DNA of 64,000 nucleotides from Flavobacteriia bacterium. Its GTDB lineage: Bacteria; Bacteroidota; Bacteroidia; Flavobacteriales; Schleiferiaceae. Under the pieces are notes generated by a model. That model saw nothing but the letters and a program-made list of their open reading frames with translations, made no database searches and was not told the origin of the DNA. Shown here piece after piece: positions 42,181 to 51,298 of this stretch. Every line of letters starts with the position of its first letter. The stretch's first letter is position 1. Location of the stretch: assembly GCA_013373425.1 (NCBI GenBank), contig JABXHW010000014.1, forward strand, positions 114,525 through 178,524. The letters run 5' to 3'. Position numbers and translations under genes: made by a program.

Positions 42181-44055
42181 ATGAGCACTGGAAAGATCAA
42201 TGTCACCGCTGATAACATCTTCCCAATTATCAAGAAATTCCTCTACTCGGATCATGAGATTTTCTTGAGAGAATTGATTTCTAACGCAGTAGATGCCACC
42301 ACCAAGCTCAAGCAATTGAGCAGAATGGGCGAGGCGAAAGGCGAATTGGGCGACCTCACCATCAAGGTGGAGATTGATGAAGAGAACAAGCTCCTTAAAA
42401 TAATCGACCGAGGTGTGGGTATGACTGCCGAGGAAGTGGACCAGTACATCAATCAAGTTGCATTTTCAGGCGCTGAAGACTTTTTGAAGAAGTACGAAGG
42501 CAAACTCGACGGAGCCGATATCATCGGTCACTTTGGATTGGGCTTCTACTCTGCTTTCATGGTAGCTTCGAAAGTGGAAATCAAAACTCGCAGCTTCAAA
42601 GCAAACGCAGGCGAAGCTGTTCATTGGTCGTGTGAAGGAAATCCTGAATTCGATCTTGAAACCTTCGAAAAAGAGGACAGAGGAACAGAGATCATCTTGC
42701 ACATCGCCGAAGACAGCGAAGAGTTCTTGAAGGACTCACGCATTGGCGAGCTCCTCGATAAGTACGCGAAATTCATGCAGGTGCCCATTCAATTTGGAAC
42801 CCGCGAAGAGACTCGCACCGAAGGAGAAGGCGACGATGCAAAGGAAGAAAAGGTAACCGTTCCTCATATCGTTAACAATACAGAGCCAGCATGGACGAAG
42901 GCACCTTCTGAACTTGGTGAAGAAGATTACAAGACCTTCTATCGTGAGCTCTATCCCATGACCTTCGAGGAGCCATTGTTCCATATCCACTTGAATGTGG
43001 ACTATCCATTCGACTTGACAGGGATTTTGTTCTTCCCACGCATCAAGCCGAATATGGAGATTCAGAAGAACAAAATTCAACTCTATCAAAGTCAGGTTTT
43101 CGTAACCGACCATGTAGAGGGCATTGTACCTGACTTCCTGACCTTGCTTCACGGTGTAATTGACAGCAAGGATATTCCATTGAACGTGAGTCGTTCTTAC
43201 TTGCAAAACGACCACAACGTGCGCAAGATTAGCTCACACATCACCAAGAAAGTAGCCGACAAGCTTGAGAGCTTGTTTAAGGCAGATCGTGAAGACTTCG
43301 CCAAGAAGTGGAATGATATCAAGGTGATCATCGAGTACGGCATGTTGAGCGAAGACAAGTTCTTCGAGCGCGCCAAGAAATTCGCCTTGATGGTGAACAC
43401 CAAGGATGAGAAGTTCACCATGGAGGAATACCTCGAAAAGGTGAAAGAGAATCAAGTGGACAAGAACGGTGAAACCGTAATCCTTTACGCAGCGAACAAA
43501 GAGGCCCAGCACAGCTTCATCAGCAAAGCCAACACTAAAGGATACGATGTACTCCTTCTCGATAGCCCATTGACCTCGCACTTCATCCAGAAACTGGAGA
43601 GTGAGAACGACAAGGTGAAATTCAAGCGTGTAGATGCCGACACCATGGATAAGCTCATCGAAAAGGATGAGGAAATCAGTTCGGCATTGAGCGACAAGCA
43701 GCGTGAAGAGCTCAAAGAAGCCATGGAGTCCAATGTGGATAAAGTAAAGTTCACCGTACGATTGGAGAATATGGATAGCGAGGAGCTACCACTCACCATC
43801 ACAGTACCTGAATTCATGCGCCGAATGAAGGAAATGCAGATGACAGGTGGTGGAATGATGATGGGTGAACTTCCTGAGAGCTACGAGTTGATTGTGAACA
43901 CCAATCACCCACTCTCGAGCAAGATTCTTGAAACCACGGGAGATGACCAAAGTGCACTCATCAGCCATGCGGTAGATTTGGCCATGCTTCAGCAAAACCT
44001 GCTTCACGGAGAGGCGCTGACGAACTTCATTCAACGAAGTGTCGATTCACTCTAA
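42181..44055 (+). CDS. htpG: Molecular chaperone HtpG (Hsp90)
   Basis: A 624-residue Hsp90 homologue. N-terminal GHKL ATPase: FLRELISNAVDATTKLK, LKIIDRGVGMTAEEV, GHFGLGFYSAFMVA and GTEIILHIAEDS. The middle domain has DFLTLLHGVIDSKDIPLNVSR (in parts) and the C-terminal dimerisation domain ends in LTNFIQRSVDSL. Cytosolic, folds client proteins under stress. Compared with E. coli HtpG there is an acidic linker with GEGDDAKEEK. Divergent from fabH; no clear promoter box. A strong bidirectional terminator follows. Confidence 0.97.
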   Translation: MSTGKINVTADNIFPIIKKFLYSDHEIFLRELISNAVDATTKLKQLSRMGEAKGELGDLTIKVEIDEENKLLKIIDRGVGMTAEEVDQYINQVAFSGAEDFLKKYEGKLDGADIIGHFGLGFYSAFMVASKVEIKTRSFKANAGEAVHWSCEGNPEFDLETFEKEDRGTEIILHIAEDSEEFLKDSRIGELLDKYAKFMQVPIQFGTREETRTEGEGDDAKEEKVTVPHIVNNTEPAWTKAPSELGEEDYKTFYRELYPMTFEEPLFHIHLNVDYPFDLTGILFFPRIKPNMEIQKNKIQLYQSQVFVTDHVEGIVPDFLTLLHGVIDSKDIPLNVSRSYLQNDHNVRKISSHITKKVADKLESLFKADREDFAKKWNDIKVIIEYGMLSEDKFFERAKKFALMVNTKDEKFTMEEYLEKVKENQVDKNGETVILYAANKEAQHSFISKANTKGYDVLLLDSPLTSHFIQKLESENDKVKFKRVDADTMDKLIEKDEEISSALSDKQREELKEAMESNVDKVKFTVRLENMDSEELPLTITVPEFMRRMKEMQMTGGGMMMGELPESYELIVNTNHPLSSKILETTGDDQSALISHAVDLAMLQQNLLHGEALTNFIQRSVDSL

Positions 44056-44075
44056 GTGAACTTTATATAACGAAG

Positions 44076-44100
44076 AAAGGGGGCCTGAGCCCCCTTTTTT
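44076..44100. terminator. Bidirectional terminator between htpG and the FG-GAP gene
   Basis: Perfect stem AGGGGGC / GCCCCCT with loop CTGA and T tracts on both strands. It serves two convergent genes. Confidence 0.9.
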
Positions 44101-47054
44101 CATTCTAGTATGAGTCGTTTAATCGCGACTTGTGTTTCATCTTGAATTCTGACTAGATACACCCCACTAGGGATCTCACTCACATCCAGTACCCCTTGGG
44201 CTGGGCTCCATTTCTTTATAACTCTTCCGCTAACACTTAGAAGGGTGACTTCAACGGTGTTCATGCTTAAGCTCGACTTCAATTGGAATGAGCCGTTAGC
44301 CGGATTGGGATAAATCGATATCGCTTGTGACCAATCATTCTCAGCAATTGACCATGGGAAATAGTAAACCGAATCATAAGCCGTACAGCTATCTGGGGTG
44401 GTAGCATAAACTTCAATTGTCTGATTTGTAACTGCGCCGTTAAGAATGGTAATCGCAGAATCTGTCGGGCTGGCAGCAAAGCGCACTCCATTAATGAACC
44501 ATTTAAACTCAACAAACCCCGGGACTGAAACTGCTACTTCAAGATCGGTGCTATTTTGAATGTAAATAAGCGACGGACTGTTGATAGGATAGTAATCCAG
44601 TAAAATTTGAACAATGGAATCGCAGCCGTTTGCAGCGTTTGTCGTATCGGAGTACGTTCCCATTGCGGATTGATAATTTCCAAATATCAACACGCTGTCT
44701 CCCTGACAAATAAAAACTGTTGAACTAGAGATTGGGGTTTGATAAAAGTCCAAGGTTGTTTCAATAATACTGTCACATCCCGCTAGAGTGGTGAGTGTAT
44801 CAAAATAGACGCCGGGTTGAGATTGATACGCTCCTCCAACGAATAGGCTATCTCCACTACAAATACTGTCGTTCACAAAAACGAAACTGCGCGGACAGTC
44901 GATCGCCTTGTTTTCGAACCACACAATACGCGTATCCAACCACGACATGGAAATTACATCCTGATCGCCGTCATTGTCGAAGTCCACAGCACGAATCACC
45001 TCAGCTCGCACAACCTCATCTGAGAAAATGCTCGAAGTAAAGTTTCCAGATCCGTTATTGATGAATTGAACGATAGTGCCTTGAGTGAGTTCTCCGATGA
45101 GGATATCCTTATCATTGTCGTTGTCCACATCAATATGCGCGAAACCGTTTGGAAGAGTCAAACTATCAGCAAGGAGAATCCCGGTGAATGTAGAGCTTCC
45201 ATCGTTCCTGAAGATGTAGATTTCCTCTCCGGTTTCATTGATGACTAAGAAGTCATCATCGTTATCTCCATCGTAATCCAAAGCATGTGCCTCCGAATCA
45301 TTGCCTGTTACACCTGGCCCCGCTAGCGTGTGAATATTCTGAAGCATAGTAGCGCTGGAGAACCCGTTGTTATAGGCCAAATACTCCAGCTCATATTGAG
45401 AAATATTGATGTTCCATTTCGGATAGATGATATCCTTATCACCGTCACCATCCACATCCATGATGGCATAATTGATTCCACCCAATGGGATGGTTGTTGA
45501 AGTGAAGCTCGTGCCATTCCATTCAAGGAGTTGATCCGGAGTACCTACCACTACAAATTCGAGGTTTCCATCTCCATCAAAGTCAGCAGTATCAATTCGA
45601 CTCACCCCATTCGAATTGCTATTGACTAAGCTTGCAGAGAAGGTTCCGTTGTTATTTGTGAGGAGATAAATATCGCCTCTATAGGTCATCAACATATCCA
45701 TATCACCATCCCCATCTTTATCAAAAGGTTGAATATCATTGATATCCCCCGTGGTGATAGTCATCCCTGTAGGCTCATAGATTCGAGTGTTGAGAAAATG
45801 CTCTGTAGACGTTTGATCGATGTGGTACAACTCATCATTGTCAGTCATGACCAAGTCGAGCTTGCCATTCATATCCACATCCATAATCTCCATGGTGTAT
45901 CTGCCGCCCTGATCGTTCGCCCAGTGTGCCTCGTACGTTCCATTCTGATCCTGTGTCCAAACCTCGATTCGACCGCGTGCACCGAGCAGAAGATCTTTCC
46001 TACCGTCCCCATTCACATCGCCCCAATCTCTTGGAATGCTAGCGTAATTGCTGATGATAGTTTGTCTTGTAAATCCAGAGCCGGTGCTCAATCCACTCTT
46101 GAGCAGTTGAATTTCATTCGATACCAATATGACGTCTAGATCTCCGTCTCCATCGTAATCATCAGGCATATAAACCCTTGCGGAAGTTAATACCGTTGGC
46201 TGTGCAGCTATTGAGAAGTTGAAGTTTCCCGAATTACCTGCAAGGAAAAGCGTAGTTCCACCATTATCCGCACTCAGGAGGATATCTGGTAGACTGCTTC
46301 CTGTGAACTGACCCACAACACCTTCACGCGTGTATCCTCGTGTAGTCACTGTGTGTTCTGTGAATGAATGTCCACCCACCGTATCGGATTCCATGACAAC
46401 CACTCTAAACAAGTTAACATTGAAATCGAAGTAAGCACCGATCACGTCATCCAAACCATCACTGTCCATATCTGCTACCCCATATAACTCAGCTGGAGCG
46501 CCGGAAAAGTTGATGAACGAGAAGGAGAAATTGTAATTGCCATCATTTGTCCCTAAGAGGAATGCATTGAGGTTGGCCAATTGATCGACGATAATATCAT
46601 TATCTCCATCACCATCGATATCACCAATTTCTACTTGTTCGACCTCTTCGAAGCCGATGTACATCATGTAGTGCTGAGTATAGTTATTTTGGGCATCGGC
46701 AAGAAAAAGATAGAGCTCATACTGCCCGCCGTTGTTTTTCACACTAACGATGTAATCATCTATTCCATCCATATCGAAGTCAACGCGCTTGACATAAGCA
46801 TAGCCAATCACAGAATCTGACAGCACTTCAAACGAGAAGGTATTCCCTTGGTTCTTTAAATGAAGAAAGTGCTTACGCGATTCGAAGCCAGTGAGGATGT
46901 CCAGTTGACCATCACCGTCGTAATCGTACAAAGCACTTCCGGATTCACTTCCAATTCCAGAACTGGAATAGCGAATGAAGTTTTCGTCGAAATTTTGAGC
47001 GATTAGGGCTGAGGAGAAAATCAGCGAAGTCAGTAGCAAGTAGAGCTTTTTCAT
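44100..47054 (-). CDS. Secreted FG-GAP/VCBS-repeat protein with T9SS sorting domain
   Basis: A 984-residue exported protein. Signal peptide from MKKLYLLLTSLIFSSALIAQ, so the start is ATG 47054 and not the upstream ATG 47096. Residues about 25-700 contain some 13 calcium-loop motifs of the DxDxDG type (DYDGDGQLD, DIDGDGDND, DVNGDGRKD, DKDGDGDMD and others), i.e. an FG-GAP beta-propeller array. Then two copies of a ~65-residue module (SICSGDSLFVGGAYQS..GCDSI and FICQGDSVLIFGNYQS..GCDSI). The end has ISIYPNPANGSFQL and IPSGVYLVRI, a T9SS type-A signal. Probably a surface adhesion protein. Confidence 0.9.
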   Translation of the reverse strand: MKKLYLLLTSLIFSSALIAQNFDENFIRYSSSGIGSESGSALYDYDGDGQLDILTGFESRKHFLHLKNQGNTFSFEVLSDSVIGYAYVKRVDFDMDGIDDYIVSVKNNGGQYELYLFLADAQNNYTQHYMMYIGFEEVEQVEIGDIDGDGDNDIIVDQLANLNAFLLGTNDGNYNFSFSFINFSGAPAELYGVADMDSDGLDDVIGAYFDFNVNLFRVVVMESDTVGGHSFTEHTVTTRGYTREGVVGQFTGSSLPDILLSADNGGTTLFLAGNSGNFNFSIAAQPTVLTSARVYMPDDYDGDGDLDVILVSNEIQLLKSGLSTGSGFTRQTIISNYASIPRDWGDVNGDGRKDLLLGARGRIEVWTQDQNGTYEAHWANDQGGRYTMEIMDVDMNGKLDLVMTDNDELYHIDQTSTEHFLNTRIYEPTGMTITTGDINDIQPFDKDGDGDMDMLMTYRGDIYLLTNNNGTFSASLVNSNSNGVSRIDTADFDGDGNLEFVVVGTPDQLLEWNGTSFTSTTIPLGGINYAIMDVDGDGDKDIIYPKWNINISQYELEYLAYNNGFSSATMLQNIHTLAGPGVTGNDSEAHALDYDGDNDDDFLVINETGEEIYIFRNDGSSTFTGILLADSLTLPNGFAHIDVDNDNDKDILIGELTQGTIVQFINNGSGNFTSSIFSDEVVRAEVIRAVDFDNDGDQDVISMSWLDTRIVWFENKAIDCPRSFVFVNDSICSGDSLFVGGAYQSQPGVYFDTLTTLAGCDSIIETTLDFYQTPISSSTVFICQGDSVLIFGNYQSAMGTYSDTTNAANGCDSIVQILLDYYPINSPSLIYIQNSTDLEVAVSVPGFVEFKWFINGVRFAASPTDSAITILNGAVTNQTIEVYATTPDSCTAYDSVYYFPWSIAENDWSQAISIYPNPANGSFQLKSSLSMNTVEVTLLSVSGRVIKKWSPAQGVLDVSEIPSGVYLVRIQDETQVAIKRLILE

Positions 47055-47138
47055 AGATAGGTACTTAAGTCTCAGAACTGTTGCCATTGTAACCAAAACA
47101 ATGCCAATATCTGGATTCTCAAGATGCCAAATTGTTAA

Positions 47139-47170
47139 AGCTGTGAACTATTTGTAGCGGCTTTCGTTTT
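47139..47170 (+). terminator. Weak terminator-like hairpin upstream of the AraC gene
   Basis: AAAGCTGT pairs with GCGGCTTT (two G-T wobbles) around a 12-nt loop, followed by CGTTTTTT. No plus-strand gene precedes it. Its 3' arm TGTAGCGGCTTT also occurs in the rplS terminator at 26134. Confidence 0.35.
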
Positions 47171-47216
47171 TTAACTCAGAGTTTTCTCCAAAGTGAGATT
47201 TAGTTGAATTCCGCAA

Positions 47217-47250
47217 AAGTCGGCCTCACCGCATGGGGCCGACTTTTTTT
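47217..47250 (+). terminator. Strong terminator hairpin with no gene upstream
   Basis: Stem AAGTCGGCC / GGCCGACTT with an 11-nt loop, then seven T on the plus strand. It lies between divergent genes (44100-47054 minus, 47295 plus), so it terminates no annotated gene. It may end a small RNA or act as an attenuator before the AraC gene. Confidence 0.7.
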
Positions 47251-47294
47251 ATGCTGGATTGTAAGTCGAGCCACTGGCCGCCGTCGAAATACAC

Positions 47295-48122
47295 ATGGTT
47301 TACAATGGCCCTCTCGACTCGTACTTTGAGCTCACAAAAGTCGATGCTCAGAACTATCACATCTTACACAAGACCAAAAAAAGCGAGTTGCTGCTCCTTT
47401 GGTTTACAGCCGAGGGCAGCCGGTTGTACATTGATGGCCATCCCGTCGATTTTCAGAAGGATGAGCTTATCAGTCTGACCGAATTCCACGTAGTGGACGC
47501 CTCTCAAATCAACGAAGCTCAACTCATTCGATTCAACAGAGCCTTCTATTGCATCGTGGATCACGATAGTGAAGTAGGGTGTAAAGGGGTGCTATACTAT
47601 GGTTCATCTGAACTTCCGCGCGTTTGCATGAGCGGACAAAACTTGGAGATACTTCGTACCGCTTGGAGAATGCTGCACATCGAGATGAATCTTCAAGACA
47701 GTTTGCAGCAGGAAATGCTCCAGATGATGCTGAAACGAATTCTCATCCATGTAACGCGTGTGTATAAAGAAGGTGCTGCCTATTCCGACATGAAAAGTGA
47801 ATCCGTTGACCTTATCCGGCAGTTCAATTTCCTAGTGGAGCGTCATTTCAAAAAGCATCACGAGGTAACCAGCTATGCGCGTATGCTTCACAAGTCACCT
47901 AAGACATTATCTAACTCGTTTAAGAAGCTAGATCGCCGTTCACCTTCTCAGTTCATTAAAGATCGTTTGATTCTTGAAGCGCGTAGATTGCTGCTTTATA
48001 CCGATTACAATGTTTCTGAAATCAGCGATGAGTTAGGCTTTAGCGATGTACATTCCTTTAGTAGGTTCTTTAAAAGTCAAAATGGTAACTCGCCGACTCA
48101 GTTTTTGGCCGCAGTAAAATAA
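47295..48122 (+). CDS. AraC-family transcriptional regulator
   Basis: A 275-residue regulator. The C-terminal ~100 residues contain the two AraC helix-turn-helix motifs: VTSYARMLHKSPKTLSNSFKK (helix pair 1, in part) and VSEISDELGFSDVHSFSRFFK (pair 2, in part) with the closing NGNSPTQF. The N-terminal half (about 1-165) is a cupin-like sensing domain of the kind common in Bacteroidota, ligand unknown. Start at the ATG 47295, first of the frame. The Crp-like regulator follows after 45 nt. Confidence 0.88.
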   Translation: MVYNGPLDSYFELTKVDAQNYHILHKTKKSELLLLWFTAEGSRLYIDGHPVDFQKDELISLTEFHVVDASQINEAQLIRFNRAFYCIVDHDSEVGCKGVLYYGSSELPRVCMSGQNLEILRTAWRMLHIEMNLQDSLQQEMLQMMLKRILIHVTRVYKEGAAYSDMKSESVDLIRQFNFLVERHFKKHHEVTSYARMLHKSPKTLSNSFKKLDRRSPSQFIKDRLILEARRLLLYTDYNVSEISDELGFSDVHSFSRFFKSQNGNSPTQFLAAVK

Positions 48123-48167
48123 TGGAGTGAAAACGGATTCCCTGAAATCTCTCACTATCTTGAATAC

Positions 48168-48746
48168 ATGTTCGATTCAATGCACGCCGCCATACGGTCG
48201 ATGATTCAAATTGATGTAGATGAGCTGAGAAAATTCAGCAATCTCTGTCATCACCGAATGGTTGAAAAGAAGACGTTCCTGAGTAAGCCAGGTGTTATTC
48301 CAAATGAAATCTTCTTCATCGTAGAAGGATTGGTCAGAGTTACGATTATCGACGTAAAAGGGGTTGAGCACACTATTCACTTTGCTCTAGAAAACCAGTT
48401 CATAGCAGATTACTCGTGCTTCATCCAGAAGACAGTTGGTTTATACACGCTAGAATGCTTGGAGGATTGTGAGGTAATCGTACTACCCAGACAAGCCATT
48501 GAATGGGGATACCAAAACTTGAAAGAGGGTGATAAACTTGGGAGGCGTATTGCGGAATACTACTTCATCTATCAAGATGAGCGGATACAGAACTTGTATT
48601 CACGGACACCGTATGAACGCTACCGAGAAATCAATCGAGTCTTTCCTAAGATATCCGAACGAGCACCACAACACATGATTGCTAGCTATTTAGGAATCAC
48701 ATCTATCCATTTGAGCAGATTGAAGCGAGACGCCCTTAAGTCTTAA
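48168..48746 (+). CDS. Crp/Fnr-family transcriptional regulator
   Basis: A 192-residue regulator with a cyclic-nucleotide-binding-like domain (about 20-120; NEIFFIVEGLVRVTII, DYSCFIQKT) and a C-terminal helix-turn-helix (HMIASYLGITSIHLSRLKR). The cNMP phosphate-binding consensus (GE-x7-R) is not evident, and no iron-sulfur cysteine set is present, so the signal is unknown. Typical of the many Bacteroidota Crp-like proteins. It precedes an SDR and an AhpD-like gene that it may control. The sequence TATCTTGA, a degraded -7 box, lies just before its ATG. Confidence 0.85.
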   Translation: MFDSMHAAIRSMIQIDVDELRKFSNLCHHRMVEKKTFLSKPGVIPNEIFFIVEGLVRVTIIDVKGVEHTIHFALENQFIADYSCFIQKTVGLYTLECLEDCEVIVLPRQAIEWGYQNLKEGDKLGRRIAEYYFIYQDERIQNLYSRTPYERYREINRVFPKISERAPQHMIASYLGITSIHLSRLKRDALKS

Positions 48747-48771
48747 CATATGTTATCGTTTGAGCATTTCC

Positions 48772-49575
48772 ATGTTTGGAAGTTTGCTTAAAACAAAACT
48801 TATGGAAGCGATAAGAGATAAATATGGCGACTGGGCATTAATTACAGGCGCCTCGTCAGGAATCGGGCGTGCGTTCTCAAAGGAGCTCGCAAAGAGGGGA
48901 ATCAATCAGATTGTAGTCGGAAGGAACTTCTCTACTCTTGAATCCTTGAAATCAATGAATGAAGGGGTTCAAATCATACCTGTAGTGGCCGACTTATCGA
49001 AAGAAAGCGGTGTTGAAGAAGTGATTCAATTCTCTATGAACTACGATGTTGGCATCTTCATAGCCTCAGCCGGGTTCGGAACCTCTGGTAAATTTCTTGA
49101 AACCTCTATTCATTCTGAATTGAGCATGCATGCTGTGAATACTAGTAGTGTTCTTGAAATGACGCATTACTTCACGCATCGATTTGCACAAAAGAAGAAA
49201 GGGGCGATTGTTCTTCTGAGTTCGATTGTTGCCTTTCAGGGCACACCTTACGCTTCAAACTACGCCGCTTCAAAGGCTTATATCCAAATTTTAGCGGAGG
49301 GACTTCATTCTGAATTAAAGCCACATGGAGTTGATGTACTCGCCGTAGCTCCTGGCCCTGTAAAAAGTGGATTCGAACAACGAGCGAACATGCAGTTTAA
49401 AAAAGCCCTCTCTCCTGACTTGGTGGCCAGCACGGCACTAAAGCACCTTGGATTTTCTGCTACAGTTTACCCTGGATTTTCAACGCGCCTTTCCTTATTG
49501 GGACTGCGGATGTCGCCTCGAAGTGTTCGGGTCAAAATCATGAGTTCAATAATGAAGGGGTTTGTCAGCCACTGA
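48772..49575 (+). CDS. Short-chain dehydrogenase/reductase
   Basis: A 267-residue NAD(P)-dependent SDR. Nucleotide-binding motif TGASSGIGRAF near residue 24, the ADLSK segment for cofactor preference (with GRN suggesting NADPH), the catalytic Ser in LLSSIVAF and the YxxxK pair in YAASKAYIQ. After it, VAPGPVKSGF is the usual PG motif. Members of this acyl-substrate group reduce ketones or aldehydes; substrate unknown. Start set at ATG 48772; the in-frame TTG 48760 falls in a possible -7 box (TATCGTTTG). It lies 25 nt after the Crp-like gene. Confidence 0.85.
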   Translation: MFGSLLKTKLMEAIRDKYGDWALITGASSGIGRAFSKELAKRGINQIVVGRNFSTLESLKSMNEGVQIIPVVADLSKESGVEEVIQFSMNYDVGIFIASAGFGTSGKFLETSIHSELSMHAVNTSSVLEMTHYFTHRFAQKKKGAIVLLSSIVAFQGTPYASNYAASKAYIQILAEGLHSELKPHGVDVLAVAPGPVKSGFEQRANMQFKKALSPDLVASTALKHLGFSATVYPGFSTRLSLLGLRMSPRSVRVKIMSSIMKGFVSH

Positions 49576-49683
49576 TCGTGGGAAGAATTGATAAACCAAC
49601 GGGAAATTCAGCCTAACCTATAGGCATCTCTTCATCGGACTTTTGTCTTGTCAAAAGGATAGAACAATTTAAAACAAGTAATC

Positions 49684-50232
49684 ATGACAAGATTCAATAT
49701 CCCAACAAGAGACGAAGTTTCAGAAAACAATCAAGCCCTTTTCGACAAGCTTCAAGGCATGGTAGGCATGGTCCCAAATCTATTTGCTTACTACACCCAT
49801 AGTGAGAATGCGCTAGGTGAAATTCTGGCTTTACAGAACAGAAAGACTACCCTATCAAACAAAGAAAAAGAGGTGATAAACCTCGTCACCAGTCAAGTAA
49901 ACGGATGTCGCTATTGCCAAAGCGCGCACACTGCTTTGGGCAAAATGAATGGTTTCTCTGACGACCAAATCTTAGAAATCCGTGGAGGTTCTGCTTCATT
50001 CGATTCAAAATTGGATGCACTTGCTCAATTCACCAAATCTTGGGTTGAACATAGAGGTCGTGCTAGTGAAGCAACCACAGAAGCGCTCTTTAATGCTGGA
50101 TACACCCAGGAGAGCTTGGTGGATATCGTAATCGTAGTTGCAGACAAGATGATCAGTAACTTCATTCACAATCTCACACAATTTGAAATTGACTTCCCTG
50201 TAGCGCCAGAGCTCGAGGAAATACATGCGTAA
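49684..50232 (+). CDS. Carboxymuconolactone decarboxylase/AhpD-like protein
   Basis: A 182-residue all-helical protein. It has the AhpD-type redox motif NGCRYCQSAH (Cys75, Cys78, His82) with the preceding Glu in KEKEVINLV, as in peroxidase-related members of the CMD family. Such proteins use the vicinal cysteines as a small peroxidase or disulfide reductase. Standard length (about 180). It follows the SDR after 108 nt, possibly with its own promoter, and ends in a strong terminator, forming the last gene of the Crp-SDR-AhpD group. Confidence 0.88.
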   Translation: MTRFNIPTRDEVSENNQALFDKLQGMVGMVPNLFAYYTHSENALGEILALQNRKTTLSNKEKEVINLVTSQVNGCRYCQSAHTALGKMNGFSDDQILEIRGGSASFDSKLDALAQFTKSWVEHRGRASEATTEALFNAGYTQESLVDIVIVVADKMISNFIHNLTQFEIDFPVAPELEEIHA

Positions 50233-50255
50233 CTATCGATCGGTAGGGTTATAAG

Positions 50256-50285
50256 AGTCGGTCTCGAAAGGGGCCGGCTTTTTTT
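50256..50285 (+). terminator. Terminator of the AhpD-like gene
   Basis: Ten-pair stem AGTCGGTCTC / GGGGCCGGCT (with G-T wobbles) and loop GAAA, then seven T. Confidence 0.85.
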
Positions 50286-50388
50286 ATTCCTTCAATCCAC
50301 AGTTATGAGGGTTTGATTTAATCATTGTTTGAACAATCGACTTCCCTTTTCCTTATCTTAGGCATCCTAAAAATTGAAATCGAACACC

Positions 50389-51240
50389 ATGAAAAAGACA
50401 TTTACACTTGCATTAGGCTTGTTGATGAGCATGGGCATTCTCGCTCAAGACCTTCCTCAACCCTCACCAGCTGCTACCGTGTCACAGCGTGTAGGTCTTA
50501 CCGATGTTGAAGTAGTTTATTCTCGTCCGGCGATGAAGGGCCGTACCATCTTTGGCGATCTTGTTCCTTACAACGAGTTGTGGAGAACTGGGGCGAACAA
50601 GGCGACTGCCATCACTTTCAGCACTCCAGTGATGATCAACGACACCAAGATTGATGCAGGATCTTACAGCATCTTCACGATTCCAACCGAATCTGACTGG
50701 ACTATCATCTTGAATAAGAACACTGAGTTGTGGGGTACTAACGGATACGACCAAGAAATGGACGCGATTCGTATCAAGGCCACTCCAATGAATCACGGTC
50801 GCGTTGAGAGCATGAGCATCAGCGTTGAAAACGTTACAGTAAACAGCGCAGACGTTATGATTGCTTGGTCCGACAAAGTGGTTAGCTTCCCTATCGAAGT
50901 AAATACTGCTGAGTACGCTGAAGCAAATATCGAAGCTGCTTTGGGCGCTGATGATGCGGATTGGAGAACGTACAGAAATGCTGCCTCATACTACTTGAAC
51001 AACGACATGAACATGGAGTTGGCAAACGAGTACATGGGTACTTCTATCGAAATGAACAACGAGAGCTGGTACTCTTACTTCCTACACGCTCAGATTATGG
51101 CGAAGATGGGAGACGAAGACGGCGCAGAAGATGCAGCTGAAATGGCTCTTGAAAAAGGCGAAGAAGCTGCTGAAGCTGAAGGTGGCGAATTCCCATACAC
51201 TGGTATGATTGAAGAATTCATGGAGAGCATCGAAGACTAG
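50389..51240 (+). CDS. DUF2911 family exported protein
   Basis: A 283-residue protein with a signal peptide (MKKTFTLALGLLMSMGILAQ). Residues 24-175 match the DUF2911 pattern: SPAATVSQRVG, VEVVYSRPAMKGRTIFG, YNELWRTGANKAT, AGSYSIFTIPTESDWTIILN and ELWGTNGYDQ. The C-terminal 100 residues are TPR-like helices (AALGADDADWRTYRNAASYY, EDAAEMALEKGEEAAEAEGG). The fold is beta-rich and the function unknown; it is widespread in Bacteroidota. Start at ATG 50389, where the signal peptide begins; the TTG at 50374 is ignored. TATCTTAG, a near -7 box, lies about 28 nt upstream. Terminator follows. Confidence 0.88.
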   Translation: MKKTFTLALGLLMSMGILAQDLPQPSPAATVSQRVGLTDVEVVYSRPAMKGRTIFGDLVPYNELWRTGANKATAITFSTPVMINDTKIDAGSYSIFTIPTESDWTIILNKNTELWGTNGYDQEMDAIRIKATPMNHGRVESMSISVENVTVNSADVMIAWSDKVVSFPIEVNTAEYAEANIEAALGADDADWRTYRNAASYYLNNDMNMELANEYMGTSIEMNNESWYSYFLHAQIMAKMGDEDGAEDAAEMALEKGEEAAEAEGGEFPYTGMIEEFMESIED

Positions 51241-51264
51241 TTCGAGCCTTCATTTGAAATAGAG

Positions 51265-51292
51265 AATCCTCCGAGAAATCGGGGGATTTTTT
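51265..51292 (+). terminator. Terminator of the DUF2911 gene
   Basis: Ten-pair stem AATCCTCCGA / TCGGGGGATT (one G-T pair) with loop GAAA, then TTTT. It lies 7 nt before a tandem repeat array. Confidence 0.88.
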
Positions 51293-51298
51293 ATACCA

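Noticed and set aside
47233..47478. Alternative 81-residue frame at the AraC start
   Set aside because: Overlaps the AraC coding region in a different frame and begins inside a terminator.
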